From positions 62,001-126,000 of the forward strand of contig NZ_JAILWB010000004.1 of NCBI RefSeq assembly GCF_025699295.1: a stretch of DNA of 64,000 bases, given 5' to 3'. Origin of the DNA: Hydrogenophaga sp. Lineage in GTDB: Bacteria > Pseudomonadota > Gammaproteobacteria > Burkholderiales > Burkholderiaceae_C. This document shows, piece by piece, positions 50,767 through 60,012 of this stretch. A program made the position numbers and the translations under genes. Position 1 is the stretch's first letter, and the number at the start of each line of letters is the position of its first letter. Below the pieces are notes generated by a model. The model saw nothing but the letters and a program-made list of their open reading frames with translations, did not search any database and was not told the origin of the DNA.

Positions 50767-51054
50767 TCAGACGCCCTCGATCGCGAACAATGTACCGTTG
50801 GACGCGCTCTGGCGAATCTTGACCAGGCGCTGGTACTCGGGTGATCGATAGAAAGCCTGCAGGTGTGCCATGTCCGGGAATTCCAGGATCACCTGGCGGT
50901 GCGGCACGCCGCCGCCTTCGAGCACCGTGACCGCGCCGCCGCGCACCAGGTAGCGCCCGCCATGCGCGGCGATCAGTGCCGGCACCTCCTGGCGATAGGT
51001 TTCGTAGGTAGCCGTGTCGGTGACTTCGACATTGGCGTAAATGTAGGCGGGCAT
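50767..51054 (-). CDS. DUF1330 family protein
   Basis: MPAYIYANVEVTDTATYETYRQEVPALIAAHGGRYLVRGG. Confidence 0.92.
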   Translation of the reverse strand: MPAYIYANVEVTDTATYETYRQEVPALIAAHGGRYLVRGGAVTVLEGGGVPHRQVILEFPDMAHLQAFYRSPEYQRLVKIRQSASNGTLFAIEGV

Positions 51055-51093
51055 GGTTTCTCCAATGGAGGTGAATCGGTACGGCTTCGGGCT

Positions 51094-52119
51094 TCAACTG
51101 CTCCCGCGCAGCATCATCTCAAACCCCAGATCCATCGAGTTGCGTGGCGGCATCTCGCCGCGCATCAGACCGAGCAGCATCTGCGCACTCGCCTCTCCCA
51201 TCGCTCGGCGTGGTGTGCGCACCGTGGTGAGCGGCGGCACCATCTGGTCGCTGCCCGAGAGGTCGTTGAATCCCACCACGGCGATGCGGCCCGGCACGTT
51301 CACGCCGAGCTTCAGCGCCATGAGCAGGCCACCCTGGGCCAGGTCGTCATTGCAGAAGAACACGGCGTCCACCTCGGGCCGGGTGCGCAGCAGGTCTTCC
51401 AGCAGTTCGCCACCCAGCCGCATGGACGAGGGTTGCGGGCTCAGCAGTTCCAGCCGCGCGTCGTACAGCCCGTGCTCGCGCAGGCAGCGGCGGTAGCCCT
51501 CGGCGCGCTGCAGGGTGCGCGGGTCGAGCTGGGCGGCCACGAAGGCGATGCGCTGGCGGTCGCGCTGCACCAGGTGTTCGGTGATGGCGTGACCGGCGTC
51601 GGCTTGTGAAAAGCCCACGCAGTACACGTTGGGCGCCTGGGTCAGCTCCATCAGGTACACGCAGGGCACGGTGCTGGTCGCGATCATCTGGCGCGCGGCT
51701 TCGGTGCGGTCGAAACCCGTGAGCAGCAGACCGGCCGGGCGGTGTGCGAGATAGCTGCGCAGCAGTTGCTCTTCTTCCTGAGGATCGTAGTGGGTCACGC
51801 CGATCATGGGTTGGTAGCCATGCGGCAACAGCGTGCGGTGCACGGCTTCGAGCACGTCCACGAACAAGGCGTTGGACAACAGGGGCACCAGCACCGGTAC
51901 CTGGGTGCTGCGCTGCGAGGCCAGGGCGCGTGCGGCCGGGTCAGGCACGTAGCCGAGCTGCTCGGCCGCCCGCTTGACGCGCTCTACCAGATCGGCTGCC
52001 ACGCCCCGTTCGCCGCGCAGGGCGCGTGAAGCGGTGATGGGGCTGACCTCGGCGGCCAGCGCCACGTCGCTCAGGGTGGTGCGGCCGCTGTGGCGGCGCC
52101 TGCGTTCGGTCGGATCCAA
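51094..52119 (-). CDS. LacI-family regulator, GntR (gluconate)-like
   Basis: TTLSDVALAAEVSPITASRALRGERGVAADLVERVKRAAEQLGYVPDPAARALASQ. TTG start at 52119 preferred over the longer ORF start at 52173, which would run through the operator. Confidence 0.88.
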   Translation of the reverse strand: MDPTERRRRHSGRTTLSDVALAAEVSPITASRALRGERGVAADLVERVKRAAEQLGYVPDPAARALASQRSTQVPVLVPLLSNALFVDVLEAVHRTLLPHGYQPMIGVTHYDPQEEEQLLRSYLAHRPAGLLLTGFDRTEAARQMIATSTVPCVYLMELTQAPNVYCVGFSQADAGHAITEHLVQRDRQRIAFVAAQLDPRTLQRAEGYRRCLREHGLYDARLELLSPQPSSMRLGGELLEDLLRTRPEVDAVFFCNDDLAQGGLLMALKLGVNVPGRIAVVGFNDLSGSDQMVPPLTTVRTPRRAMGEASAQMLLGLMRGEMPPRNSMDLGFEMMLRGSS

Positions 52120-52157
52120 GGGTTTTCCCTGTATTTGATGCGGTTTGCGTGGCGTTA

Positions 52158-52171
52158 GGATAGCGCTGTCC
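52158..52171. promoter_or_regulatory. Putative regulator operator 1
   Basis: GGATAGCGCTGTCC, near palindrome sharing the exact 10-mer GGATAGCGCT with operator 2. Confidence 0.55.
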
Positions 52172-52283
52172 AATGCTTTCTGCCACCCGAATTTACCCTG
52201 AACCGCAGGGCATGCGTCAAGGCAGGGCCCAGACGATACAGCGGCGACGCGACCAGGTCGATCCGCCTCTTTTTTTAGCTCGT

Positions 52284-52299
52284 TGGGATAGCGCTACCA
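52284..52299. promoter_or_regulatory. Putative regulator operator 2
   Basis: TGGGATAGCGCTACCA immediately upstream of the gluconokinase ATG. Confidence 0.55.
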
Positions 52300-52300
52300 A

Positions 52301-52840
52301 ATGAAGAATCCGCCCGAAAACACCTCTCTCGTCGTCATGGGCGTGGCGGGTTGTGGCAAATCGAGCCTGGGCCAGCGCTGTGCCGGGGCACTGGGTCTGC
52401 CTCTGCTCGAAGGCGACGACTTTCACTCCGCGAGCAACGTGGCCAAGATGCGCAGCGGCACGCCGCTGAGCGACGACGACCGCGCTGCCTGGCTCGATGC
52501 CCTTGCCACGCAGTTGCAGGCGCATCCGCGCGGCGTGGTGCTGACCTGCTCGGCGCTCAAGCTGCGCTACCGCGAGCACCTGCGCGCGGCCGCGCCCGGC
52601 CTGCGTTTCGTGTTTCTCGACCTCACGCAGGAACAGGCCCGCGAGCGCGTGGCCTCGCGCCCGGCGCACCTGTTTCCGGTGAGCCTGGTGGCCAGCCAGT
52701 TCGCCGCACTGGAAGACCCGCGCGAAGAGCCTGGCGTGCTGCATCTCGAGGCCACCGCGCCGCTCGACGAACTGGCCGCGTCCGTTGTGCGCTGGGTGCA
52801 TGCCGCACCGGCCACGGCCGGTCTGGAGACTCGAACATGA
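52301..52840 (+). CDS. gntK: Gluconokinase
   Basis: VVMGVAGCGKSSLGQRCAGALGLPLLEGDDFHSASNVAKMRSGTPLSDDDRAAWLDAL. Confidence 0.95.
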   Translation: MKNPPENTSLVVMGVAGCGKSSLGQRCAGALGLPLLEGDDFHSASNVAKMRSGTPLSDDDRAAWLDALATQLQAHPRGVVLTCSALKLRYREHLRAAAPGLRFVFLDLTQEQARERVASRPAHLFPVSLVASQFAALEDPREEPGVLHLEATAPLDELAASVVRWVHAAPATAGLETRT

Positions 52841-53331
52841 AGCCCGCTCAGGCCCTGAAGCACGGCATTGAAGCCCTTCTGGCGCTGTGCCTGCTGGGCA
52901 TGGTCGTCTGTGTGTTTGGCAACGTGTTGCTGCGCTACTTCTGGGGCACGGGCTGGGTGGTGTCCGAAGAACTCTCGCGCCTGCTGTTCGTGTGGCTGGT
53001 CTGCCTCTCGGCCATCCTGGCTTTTGGCGAAAACAAGCACCTGGGCTTTGACCTGGTGACGGCGCGCCTCAAGGGAACTTCAGCCGCGGTGTTTCGCTGG
53101 CTCACGCGTGGCCTGATTGCGCTGGCGCTGTATTACCTCATCGACGGCTCGTGGTCGCAGGTGCTGGTGGGGCTGGACAGCCGCAGCCCGGTGATGAACA
53201 CGCCGCTGGCCGTGGGTGCCGCGGGCACGCTGGTGATGGGTGTGTGCATGGCCATGTTGCTGGTGCTGCAGGCCTGGGACGATCTGCGGGGGAACGCGCC
53301 CGGATCGATGACCGAAGGAGAGCGGTCATGA
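52837..53331 (+). CDS. TRAP transporter small permease (DctQ)
   Basis: DctQ pattern (VFGNVLLRYFWGTGWVVSEELSRLLFVWLVCLSAILAFGENKHLG), ATGA overlap with gntK. Confidence 0.92.
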   Translation: MKPAQALKHGIEALLALCLLGMVVCVFGNVLLRYFWGTGWVVSEELSRLLFVWLVCLSAILAFGENKHLGFDLVTARLKGTSAAVFRWLTRGLIALALYYLIDGSWSQVLVGLDSRSPVMNTPLAVGAAGTLVMGVCMAMLLVLQAWDDLRGNAPGSMTEGERS

Positions 53332-54605
53332 CCATCGCGATTTTCCTGCTGGTCCTGTTCGCCACCATGACGGTGGGCGTGCCGATCGCGTTTGCGCTCA
53401 TGCTCACCGCGCTGGCGCTCATGGTGCACCTCGACTTCTTCGACGCGCAGCTGCTCGCGCAGAACGTGCAGGCCGGCTTCGACAGCTTCCCGCTGCTGGC
53501 CGTGCCCTTCTTCATCCTGGCGGGCGAGCTGATGAACGCGGGCGGCCTGAGCCGGCGCATCATCGATCTGGCGCGATCCCTGGTGGGCCATGTGCCGGGT
53601 GGCCTGGGCTACGTGGCGATCGCGGCCTCGGTGCTGCTCGCCTCCATGAGTGGCTCGGCGATTGCCGACACGGCCGCGCTGGCCACGCTGCTGCTGCCCA
53701 TGATGCGGCGGCAGAACTACCCCGACGGATCGAGTGCGGGCCTGATCGCGTCGGGCGGCATCATCGCACCGATCATTCCGCCGTCCATGCCCATGGTGAT
53801 CTATGGCGTGACCACCAACACCTCGATCAGCAAGCTGTTCCTCGCGGGCATCGTGCCTGGCCTGCTGATGGCCAGTGCGCTGGTGCTGGTGTGGCGCCGC
53901 GTGGCGCGCGACAAGCAGCTGTCCGTGGCCGAGAAAACGAGCTGGCCCGAACGCCGGCACGCCCTGGCCAGCAGCGCCTGGGCGCTGATGATGCCGGTGA
54001 TCATCATCGGCGGGCTGCGCATGGGCTTCTTCACACCCACCGAAGCCGCCGTGGTGGCCGCGGTGTACGCCCTGCTGGTGGCCACGCTGGTTTACCGCGA
54101 ACTGAATTTTGCGGGCATCTACCGCGTGCTGGTGAATGCCTCGCGCACCACCGGCGTGGTGATGTTCCTGTGTGGCGCCGCCACCGCCGCGTCCTACATG
54201 ATCACGCTGGCCGACCTGCCCAACGAGCTGGCGAAAAGCATCGGGCCGCTGCTCTCGGAGCCCATGCTGTTCATGGCCGTGGTCTGCCTGTTCCTGCTGG
54301 CCGTGGGCATGGTGATGGACCTCACGCCCACCATCCTGATCCTGGCGCCGGTGCTCGCGCCGCTGGCCGCCAAGGCGGGCATCGATCCGGTGTACTTCGG
54401 TTTCGTCTTCATCTTTGTCGGCTGCCTCGGTCTGCTCACCCCGCCGGTGGGCACCGTGCTCAACGTGGTCGCCGGTGTCGGTGGCCTGCGCATGGAACCG
54501 GTCATCCGCGGCGTCATGCCCTTCCTGCTGGTCTACATGGCCATGCTGGCCCTGCTCATCGTGTTCCCGGCCATCGTGCTGTGGCCCCTGAAGCTGATGT
54601 TCTGA
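53328..54605 (+). CDS. TRAP transporter large permease (DctM)
   Basis: DctM motifs SGSAIADTAALATLLLPMMRRQNYPDGSSAGLIASGGIIAPIIPPSMPMVIYG, ATGA overlap with DctQ. Confidence 0.95.
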   Translation: MTIAIFLLVLFATMTVGVPIAFALMLTALALMVHLDFFDAQLLAQNVQAGFDSFPLLAVPFFILAGELMNAGGLSRRIIDLARSLVGHVPGGLGYVAIAASVLLASMSGSAIADTAALATLLLPMMRRQNYPDGSSAGLIASGGIIAPIIPPSMPMVIYGVTTNTSISKLFLAGIVPGLLMASALVLVWRRVARDKQLSVAEKTSWPERRHALASSAWALMMPVIIIGGLRMGFFTPTEAAVVAAVYALLVATLVYRELNFAGIYRVLVNASRTTGVVMFLCGAATAASYMITLADLPNELAKSIGPLLSEPMLFMAVVCLFLLAVGMVMDLTPTILILAPVLAPLAAKAGIDPVYFGFVFIFVGCLGLLTPPVGTVLNVVAGVGGLRMEPVIRGVMPFLLVYMAMLALLIVFPAIVLWPLKLMF

Positions 54606-54667
54606 CGCGCCCACCTTCTTTTGCACCCCCGCGGCGCTTCGCCGCATCCAACCCGAGGAGACTTCCC

Positions 54668-55684
54668 ATGAAACTCAAGCAACTCACCATCGCCGCGGCT
54701 GTTGCGCTGGCCACCCTGGGCGCCGGCATCGCCCAGGCGCAGGACATCAAGCCGCGCCTGATCCGCTTCGGCTACGGCCTGAACGAAATCTCCAACCAGG
54801 GCCGGGCGACCAAGGTGTTCGCCGACGAGGTGGAAAAAGCCTCCGGCGGCAAGATGAAGATCCGCGCCATCGGCGCGGCCGCGCTGGGCTCGGACGTGCA
54901 GATGCAGCAGGCGCTCATCGGCGGCGCGCAGGAAATGATGGTCGGCTCCACCGCCACGCTGGTGGGCATCACCAAGGAGATGGCGATCTGGGACACGCCC
55001 TTCCTGTTCAACAATGCGCAGGAAGCCGATGCCGTGCTCGACGGCCCGGTGGGCCAGAAGGTGATGGACAAGCTGCAGGAGAAGGGCCTCGTGGGCCTGG
55101 TGTACTGGGAGAACGGTTTCCGCAACCTCACCAACAACAAGCGCGCGGTGACCAAGCTGGAAGACATGGACGGTATCAAGCTGCGCGTGATGCAGAACAA
55201 CGTCTTCATCGACAGCTTCAAGACCCTGGGCGCCAACGCGGTGCCGCTGCCGTTCTCCGAACTCTTCACCGCGCTGGAGACCAGGACGGTCGACGGCCAG
55301 GAGAACCCGTACAACACCATCCTCTCGAGCAAGTTCTACGAGGTGCAGAAGTACCTGACCGTCACCAACCACGTCTACAGCCCCTGGATCGTGCTGGTGA
55401 GCAAGAAGTACTGGGATGGCCTGAGCAAGGACGAGCAGAAGGTGCTGATGGACGCGGCGAAGAAGAGCCGCGACTTCGAGCGCCAGGACACGCGCGCCGA
55501 GGCCGACAAGGCTCTGGCCGACCTCAAGGGCAAGGGAATGCAGATCAACCAGCTCAGCCCGTCCGAGGCCAACCGCATGCGCGAGAAGCTCGGCGCGGTC
55601 AACGCCAGCATCGCAGCCAATGTCGGCGAGGATCTGTGGAAGGACACCCAGGCCGCGGTGGCGAAGGCGCGCGCCTCGAAGTAA
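54668..55684 (+). CDS. TRAP transporter substrate-binding protein (DctP)
   Basis: Signal peptide; VFADEVEKASGGKMKIRAIGAAALGSDVQMQQALIGGAQEMMVG; ALETRTVDGQENPYNTILSSKFYEVQKYLTVTNHVYSP. Confidence 0.95.
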   Translation: MKLKQLTIAAAVALATLGAGIAQAQDIKPRLIRFGYGLNEISNQGRATKVFADEVEKASGGKMKIRAIGAAALGSDVQMQQALIGGAQEMMVGSTATLVGITKEMAIWDTPFLFNNAQEADAVLDGPVGQKVMDKLQEKGLVGLVYWENGFRNLTNNKRAVTKLEDMDGIKLRVMQNNVFIDSFKTLGANAVPLPFSELFTALETRTVDGQENPYNTILSSKFYEVQKYLTVTNHVYSPWIVLVSKKYWDGLSKDEQKVLMDAAKKSRDFERQDTRAEADKALADLKGKGMQINQLSPSEANRMREKLGAVNASIAANVGEDLWKDTQAAVAKARASK

Positions 55685-55699
55685 GCGACGACCTGCTTC

Positions 55700-57430
55700 T
55701 CAGCCCACGTCAGGTGCGAGTTCGCGAACCGCCTGGTAGTGGCTGAGGAAGATCCGGCCGCTGAGTGTGCGCGGGAAGTCCGTGCGCTGCAGGCGGTCCA
55801 TCACCGGGCCTTTCACTTCGGACAGGTGCAGCTGGATGCCCGCTTCGCGCAGCCGCATGTCGATGGCCTCCAGGCTTTCGAGCGCGCTGGCGTCGATGTC
55901 GTTGATGGCCGAGCACTGCAACACCAGATGCTCGAGCCCCGGGTGCCGGGCCACGGCTTCGTTCACGCGGTCTTCCAGCGCGCGCGAGTTTGCGAAGTAC
56001 AGGCTTTCGTCCACCCGCAGGCCCAGTAGCCGCGGGCTCACCACCACCGCGTGGCGCTGTACGTTGCGGAAGTGTTCGGTGCCGGGCACCAGGCCCACTT
56101 CGGCGATGTGCGGGCGGCTGGTGCGGTACAGGTGCAGGGCCAGCGACACGCCCACGCCGACCACCAGACCCGACTCCACGCCCGCCCCGAGGGTGACCAC
56201 CAGGGTGGACAGCATGGCGATGAAGTCCGGCTTCGAGTAGGCCCAGGTCCGCCTGAAGATGCCGAAATCCACCAAGGACAGCACTGCCACCACGATGGTC
56301 GCGGCCAGCGTGGCCTGCGGCAGGTGGAAGAGGGCGGGGGTCAGGAACAGCGAGGCCAGCAGGATGCCTGCCGCCGTGAGCACGCCGGCCAGCGGCGTCT
56401 GCGCGCCGGCGTCGAAATTGACCACCGAGCGCGCGAAGCCGCCGGTGACCGGGAAGCCGCCGGTGAAGGCTGCGCCCAGGTTGCTCGCGCCCAGCGCCAC
56501 CAGTTCCTGGTCGGGATCGATGCGCTGGCGCCGCCGTGCGGCCAGCGTCTGACCCACCGATACCGATTCGACAAAACCCACCACGCTGATCAGCAGCGCC
56601 GGCACCAGCAGGGACTGCCACAGCGCCATGTCCCACAGCGGCAGCGTGAAGGGGGGCAGGCCTTGAGGCACAGTGCCCACGGTCTTCACGCCCTGCGCCT
56701 GCCACTGCAGGGCCCAGGCCAGCAGCGCCGTGGTGCCGATGGCGGCGATCGGCCCCGCCTTGGCGATCAGGTCGGCGGCGCGTGCCGGCAGGCCCGCGCG
56801 CACCAGCAAGGGCTTGAGCCCGCTGCGCACCCAGAACAGGAACACCACGCTGGCCACGCCCACCAGCGCGGTGAGTCCATGCACCTGCTCGATCTGCGAC
56901 AGCAGCGAGCGGCCCAGTTCGATGAGGTTGTGGCCACCGGCCTGCACGCCCAGCAGCGTCTTGAGCTGGCTGGCCGCGATCAGCAGGCCGGAGGCCGAAA
57001 TGAAGCCCGAGATCACCGGGTGGCTCAGGAAGTTGGCCAGGAAGCCCAGCCGCAGCAGGCCCATGGCCAGCAGCAGCACGCCCGAAAGAAAGGCGAGGGT
57101 GATGGCCACTGCCCACCAGATGTCGCTGCCCGGCGTGGCGTGCTCGCCGATGGCCGCGGCCGTCATGAGCGAGACCACGGCCACCGGCCCCACCGCGAGC
57201 ACGCGGCTGGAGCCCAGGGCCGCATACAGCAGCAGCGGAGCGATGCTGGCGTACAGCCCGACTTCGGGTGGCAGGCCCGCGAGCAGGGCGTAAGCCAGGC
57301 TCTGCGGAATGAGCATGATGGTGACGATGAGCGCGGCCAGGCCGTCGCTCGTCAGGGTGTCACGCCCATAGCCACGCGCCCACTGCCGCGCGGGCAGCGT
57401 GGGCAGCCACGCGCTCCATCGGGACATCAT
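55700..57430 (-). CDS. SulP-family inorganic anion transporter with STAS domain
   Basis: LTSDGLAALIVTIMLIPQSLAYALLAGLPPEVGLYASIAPLLLYAALGSSRVLAVGPVAVVSLM; C-terminal VLQCSAINDIDASALESLEAIDMRLREAGIQLHLSEVKGPVMD. Confidence 0.95.
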   Translation of the reverse strand: MMSRWSAWLPTLPARQWARGYGRDTLTSDGLAALIVTIMLIPQSLAYALLAGLPPEVGLYASIAPLLLYAALGSSRVLAVGPVAVVSLMTAAAIGEHATPGSDIWWAVAITLAFLSGVLLLAMGLLRLGFLANFLSHPVISGFISASGLLIAASQLKTLLGVQAGGHNLIELGRSLLSQIEQVHGLTALVGVASVVFLFWVRSGLKPLLVRAGLPARAADLIAKAGPIAAIGTTALLAWALQWQAQGVKTVGTVPQGLPPFTLPLWDMALWQSLLVPALLISVVGFVESVSVGQTLAARRRQRIDPDQELVALGASNLGAAFTGGFPVTGGFARSVVNFDAGAQTPLAGVLTAAGILLASLFLTPALFHLPQATLAATIVVAVLSLVDFGIFRRTWAYSKPDFIAMLSTLVVTLGAGVESGLVVGVGVSLALHLYRTSRPHIAEVGLVPGTEHFRNVQRHAVVVSPRLLGLRVDESLYFANSRALEDRVNEAVARHPGLEHLVLQCSAINDIDASALESLEAIDMRLREAGIQLHLSEVKGPVMDRLQRTDFPRTLSGRIFLSHYQAVRELAPDVG

Positions 57431-57440
57431 GCGGCCTCGC

Positions 57441-57878
57441 TCAGCGTGCCACCGCACCCGGGCGGTTGAACGAGCGCTCGGCCACCTCGTACAGCGCCAT
57501 GCCCACCAACATGGCGGCGACGAAGATCGCGGCCTTGACCTCGCCCGAGGCCATGGACACGATCCCCGGCCCCGGGCAGAAACCGGCCAGGCCCCAGCCG
57601 GCGCCGAAGGTCAGGCCGCCGAGCACCAGTCGCCGGTCGATCTGGTTCGACTTCGGCAGGTGCAGGGCTCCACCCAGGAAGCTGGTGGTGCGCTTGCGGG
57701 CGAGCGCGAAGGCGAAGAAGCCCACGGCGATGGCGCCGCCCATGACGAAGGCGAGCGAGGGGTCCCAGGTGCCGAACAGGTCCAGGAAGCCGAGCACCTT
57801 GCCCGGGTCGGTCATGCCCGAGAGCAGCAGGCCCAGGCCGAACAGCAGGCCCACGAAGAATTCGGTGATGCGGTGCAT
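57441..57878 (-). CDS. YeeE/YedE family protein (DUF6691-type half)
   Basis: FFVGLLFGLGLLLSGMTDPGKVLGFLDLFGTWDPSLAFVMGGAIAVGFFAF; GWGLAGFCPGPGIVSMASG. Confidence 0.93.
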   Translation of the reverse strand: MHRITEFFVGLLFGLGLLLSGMTDPGKVLGFLDLFGTWDPSLAFVMGGAIAVGFFAFALARKRTTSFLGGALHLPKSNQIDRRLVLGGLTFGAGWGLAGFCPGPGIVSMASGEVKAAIFVAAMLVGMALYEVAERSFNRPGAVAR

Positions 57879-57889
57879 GTGAGAACTCC

Positions 57890-58327
57890 TTACAGAACGT
57901 GGCGGACCACGAAAACCATGACAAAGCCCGCGCCCATGAAGGCGAGTGTGGCCACCAGCGAGCGGGGCGACAGGCGCGAGAGGCCGCACACGCCGTGGCC
58001 GCTGGTGCAACCCGAGCCGTAGCGTGTGCCCAGGCCGACGAGCAGGCCGGCCGCCACGATGGCGCCGTAGCCCGCGTCGATCCGGGGAGCCTGCGCGAAG
58101 CCCTCGGGCGCGAGCAGGCCGTAGGCCAGGGGCGCGGCCAGCATGCCGAGCAGGAAGGCGATGCGCCAGCCCGCGTCGCCGGACCTGGGCTTGAGCAGCC
58201 CGCCCAGAATGCCGCTGATGCCGAGCACGCGGCCATTCAGCAGGATGAAGAGTGCCGAGGCCACGCCCAGCAGGATGCCGCCGGATAGCGAGGCCCAGGG
58301 GGTGAAGTTTGTCCAGTCGATGCTCAT
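57890..58327 (-). CDS. YeeE/YedE family protein (second half-transporter)
   Basis: GGILLGVASALFILLNGRVLGISGILGGLL; GLLVGLGTRYGSGCTSGHGVCGLSRLSPRSLVATLAFMGAG. Confidence 0.93.
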   Translation of the reverse strand: MSIDWTNFTPWASLSGGILLGVASALFILLNGRVLGISGILGGLLKPRSGDAGWRIAFLLGMLAAPLAYGLLAPEGFAQAPRIDAGYGAIVAAGLLVGLGTRYGSGCTSGHGVCGLSRLSPRSLVATLAFMGAGFVMVFVVRHVL

Positions 58328-58650
58328 GTCTTGCTCCGTTTCGTGCCGCAGAACTGTGCGTACAGCACCTGCATCACGGCCAGCGTCCGCGGGCTGTCGA
58401 GCAGGTAGTAAATGTGCTTGCCTTCGCGGCGCGTGCTCACCAGCGCTTCGTCGCGCAGAACGGTGAGCTGCTGCGACAGCGTGGGTTGCACGATGCCCAG
58501 CAGCTCTTCCAGTTCGCCCACGCGGTGCTCGCCCTGCGAGAGCTGGCACAGGATGAGCAGGCGATCGGGGTTGGAGAGCACCTTCATCAGCCGGCAGGCG
58601 TCGGCCGCGGCCGTTCGCATGTCGTCGAGGTCCAGGGTGGTGGAAGTCAT
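58324..58650 (-). CDS. ArsR-family regulator, BigR/SqrR-like
   Basis: RLMKVLSNPDRLLILCQLSQGEHRVGELEELLGIVQPTLSQQLTVLRDEALVSTRREGKHIYYLL...AQFCGTK; cysteines 35 and 101. Confidence 0.9.
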   Translation of the reverse strand: MTSTTLDLDDMRTAAADACRLMKVLSNPDRLLILCQLSQGEHRVGELEELLGIVQPTLSQQLTVLRDEALVSTRREGKHIYYLLDSPRTLAVMQVLYAQFCGTKRSKT

Positions 58651-58682
58651 GGTGTTTTCTCGTGGTTCAGCATGGTGCATAT

Positions 58683-58713
58683 TCTATTGACAGACAATAT
58701 ATTTGTCAATAGA
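58683..58713. promoter_or_regulatory. Candidate BigR/SqrR-type operator
   Basis: TCTATTGACA-N11-TGTCAATAGA perfect 10-bp arms between divergent genes. Confidence 0.7.
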
Positions 58714-58743
58714 CTATTTGTAGATTAATTGAAGGAGGTCTTC

Positions 58744-59619
58744 ATGAAACCCGGTGCCATTTCTCCGCAAGTCCAGGGCTTTTTCGATCCTGCCACCTGG
58801 ACGGTGACCTACGTCGTTCACAACGGGCCGGGCAGCGCCTGCGCCATCGTCGACCCGGTGCTCGACTACGACCCCAAGGCCGGCCGCACCGGCCATGGGT
58901 CGGCCGACAAGGTCGCGGCCTACGTGCGTGCGAACAGCTTGAAGGTCGAGTGGATCCTGGAGACGCACGCCCATGCCGACCACCTGTCGGCCGCGCCGTA
59001 CATCAAGTCCCAGCTCGGGGGCCGCATTGCCATCGGCAGCCACATCACCGACGTGCAGAAGGTGTTCAAGGGCATCTTCAACCTGGAGCCGGACTTCCGG
59101 CTCGACGGTTCACAGTTCGACCACCTGTTCCAGGACGGTGAAGCCTTCCAGGTGGGTGACCTCACCGGCGAGGTGCTCTACGTGCCCGGCCACACGCCCG
59201 CTTGCGTGGCCTACCGCATCGGCGACGCGGTGTTCGTCGGCGACACGCTGTTCATGCCCGACGTGGGAACGGCGCGCTGCGACTTTCCTGGTGGCGACGC
59301 GAAGACGCTGTATGCCTCCACGCGCAGGCTGTTGAGCCTGCCGCCCCAGACGCGGCTGTTCATGTGCCACGACTATCCGCCCGGCGACCGCGCGGTGGCC
59401 TTCGAAACCACCGTGGCCGAGCAGCGCGCGCACAACATCCATGTGCACGACGGCGTGAGCGAAGAAGCGTTCGTGGCCATGCGCACACGGCGCGACGCCA
59501 CGCTGGAGATGCCGGTACTGATCCTGCCGTCGGTGCAGATCAATATCCGCGCGGGCCAGTTGCCACCTGCCGAGGACAACGGCATCGCCTACGCGAAGAT
59601 TCCGCTGAACGTGCTGTAG
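58744..59619 (+). CDS. MBL-fold hydrolase, Blh/persulfide dioxygenase-like
   Basis: WILETHAHADHLSAAPYIKSQLGG, PGHTPACVAYRIGDAVFVGDTLFMPDVGTARCDFPGGDAKTLY. SD AAGGAGG. Confidence 0.9.
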   Translation: MKPGAISPQVQGFFDPATWTVTYVVHNGPGSACAIVDPVLDYDPKAGRTGHGSADKVAAYVRANSLKVEWILETHAHADHLSAAPYIKSQLGGRIAIGSHITDVQKVFKGIFNLEPDFRLDGSQFDHLFQDGEAFQVGDLTGEVLYVPGHTPACVAYRIGDAVFVGDTLFMPDVGTARCDFPGGDAKTLYASTRRLLSLPPQTRLFMCHDYPPGDRAVAFETTVAEQRAHNIHVHDGVSEEAFVAMRTRRDATLEMPVLILPSVQINIRAGQLPPAEDNGIAYAKIPLNVL

Positions 59620-59655
59620 GGAAGGGGGCTGGTGCTGGCCCCGGTCGGGAGGCGC

Positions 59656-60012
59656 TCAGCCGCGCCGCTGGCCCTGGCCGCGCTGGAACGACTGCAACTG
59701 CGCCCTTGAGATATTGCCTTCGAACAGGGGCGTCAGATCCGACACCGCGGCCAGCGCGCTGGTTTCGTCCCGCTGAAGGCACATGGCTTGCGCGAGGTCG
59801 GCACGCAGGAACCACAGCGCCTCGATGCTCGAAGCGTAGCGGATGCGGTTCTCCAGCTGGGGATTGAGTTCGGCGCCACGCACCCCCAGCAGACGCAACA
59901 TCGATTTCTGAATGAGAACCATGGCCTGGGGGTCGGCTGCCTTGGGCGCGGACTCGGCGTTCGGCGACAGGATCGATGTGAGGCTGCTGAGAAAGGTCTT
60001 GACGCTTTGCAT
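59656..60012 (-). CDS. Hypothetical protein (118 aa)
   Basis: MQSVKTFLSSLTSILSPNAESAPKAADPQAMVLIQKSMLRLLGVRG... No family recognised. Confidence 0.6.
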   Translation of the reverse strand: MQSVKTFLSSLTSILSPNAESAPKAADPQAMVLIQKSMLRLLGVRGAELNPQLENRIRYASSIEALWFLRADLAQAMCLQRDETSALAAVSDLTPLFEGNISRAQLQSFQRGQGQRRG

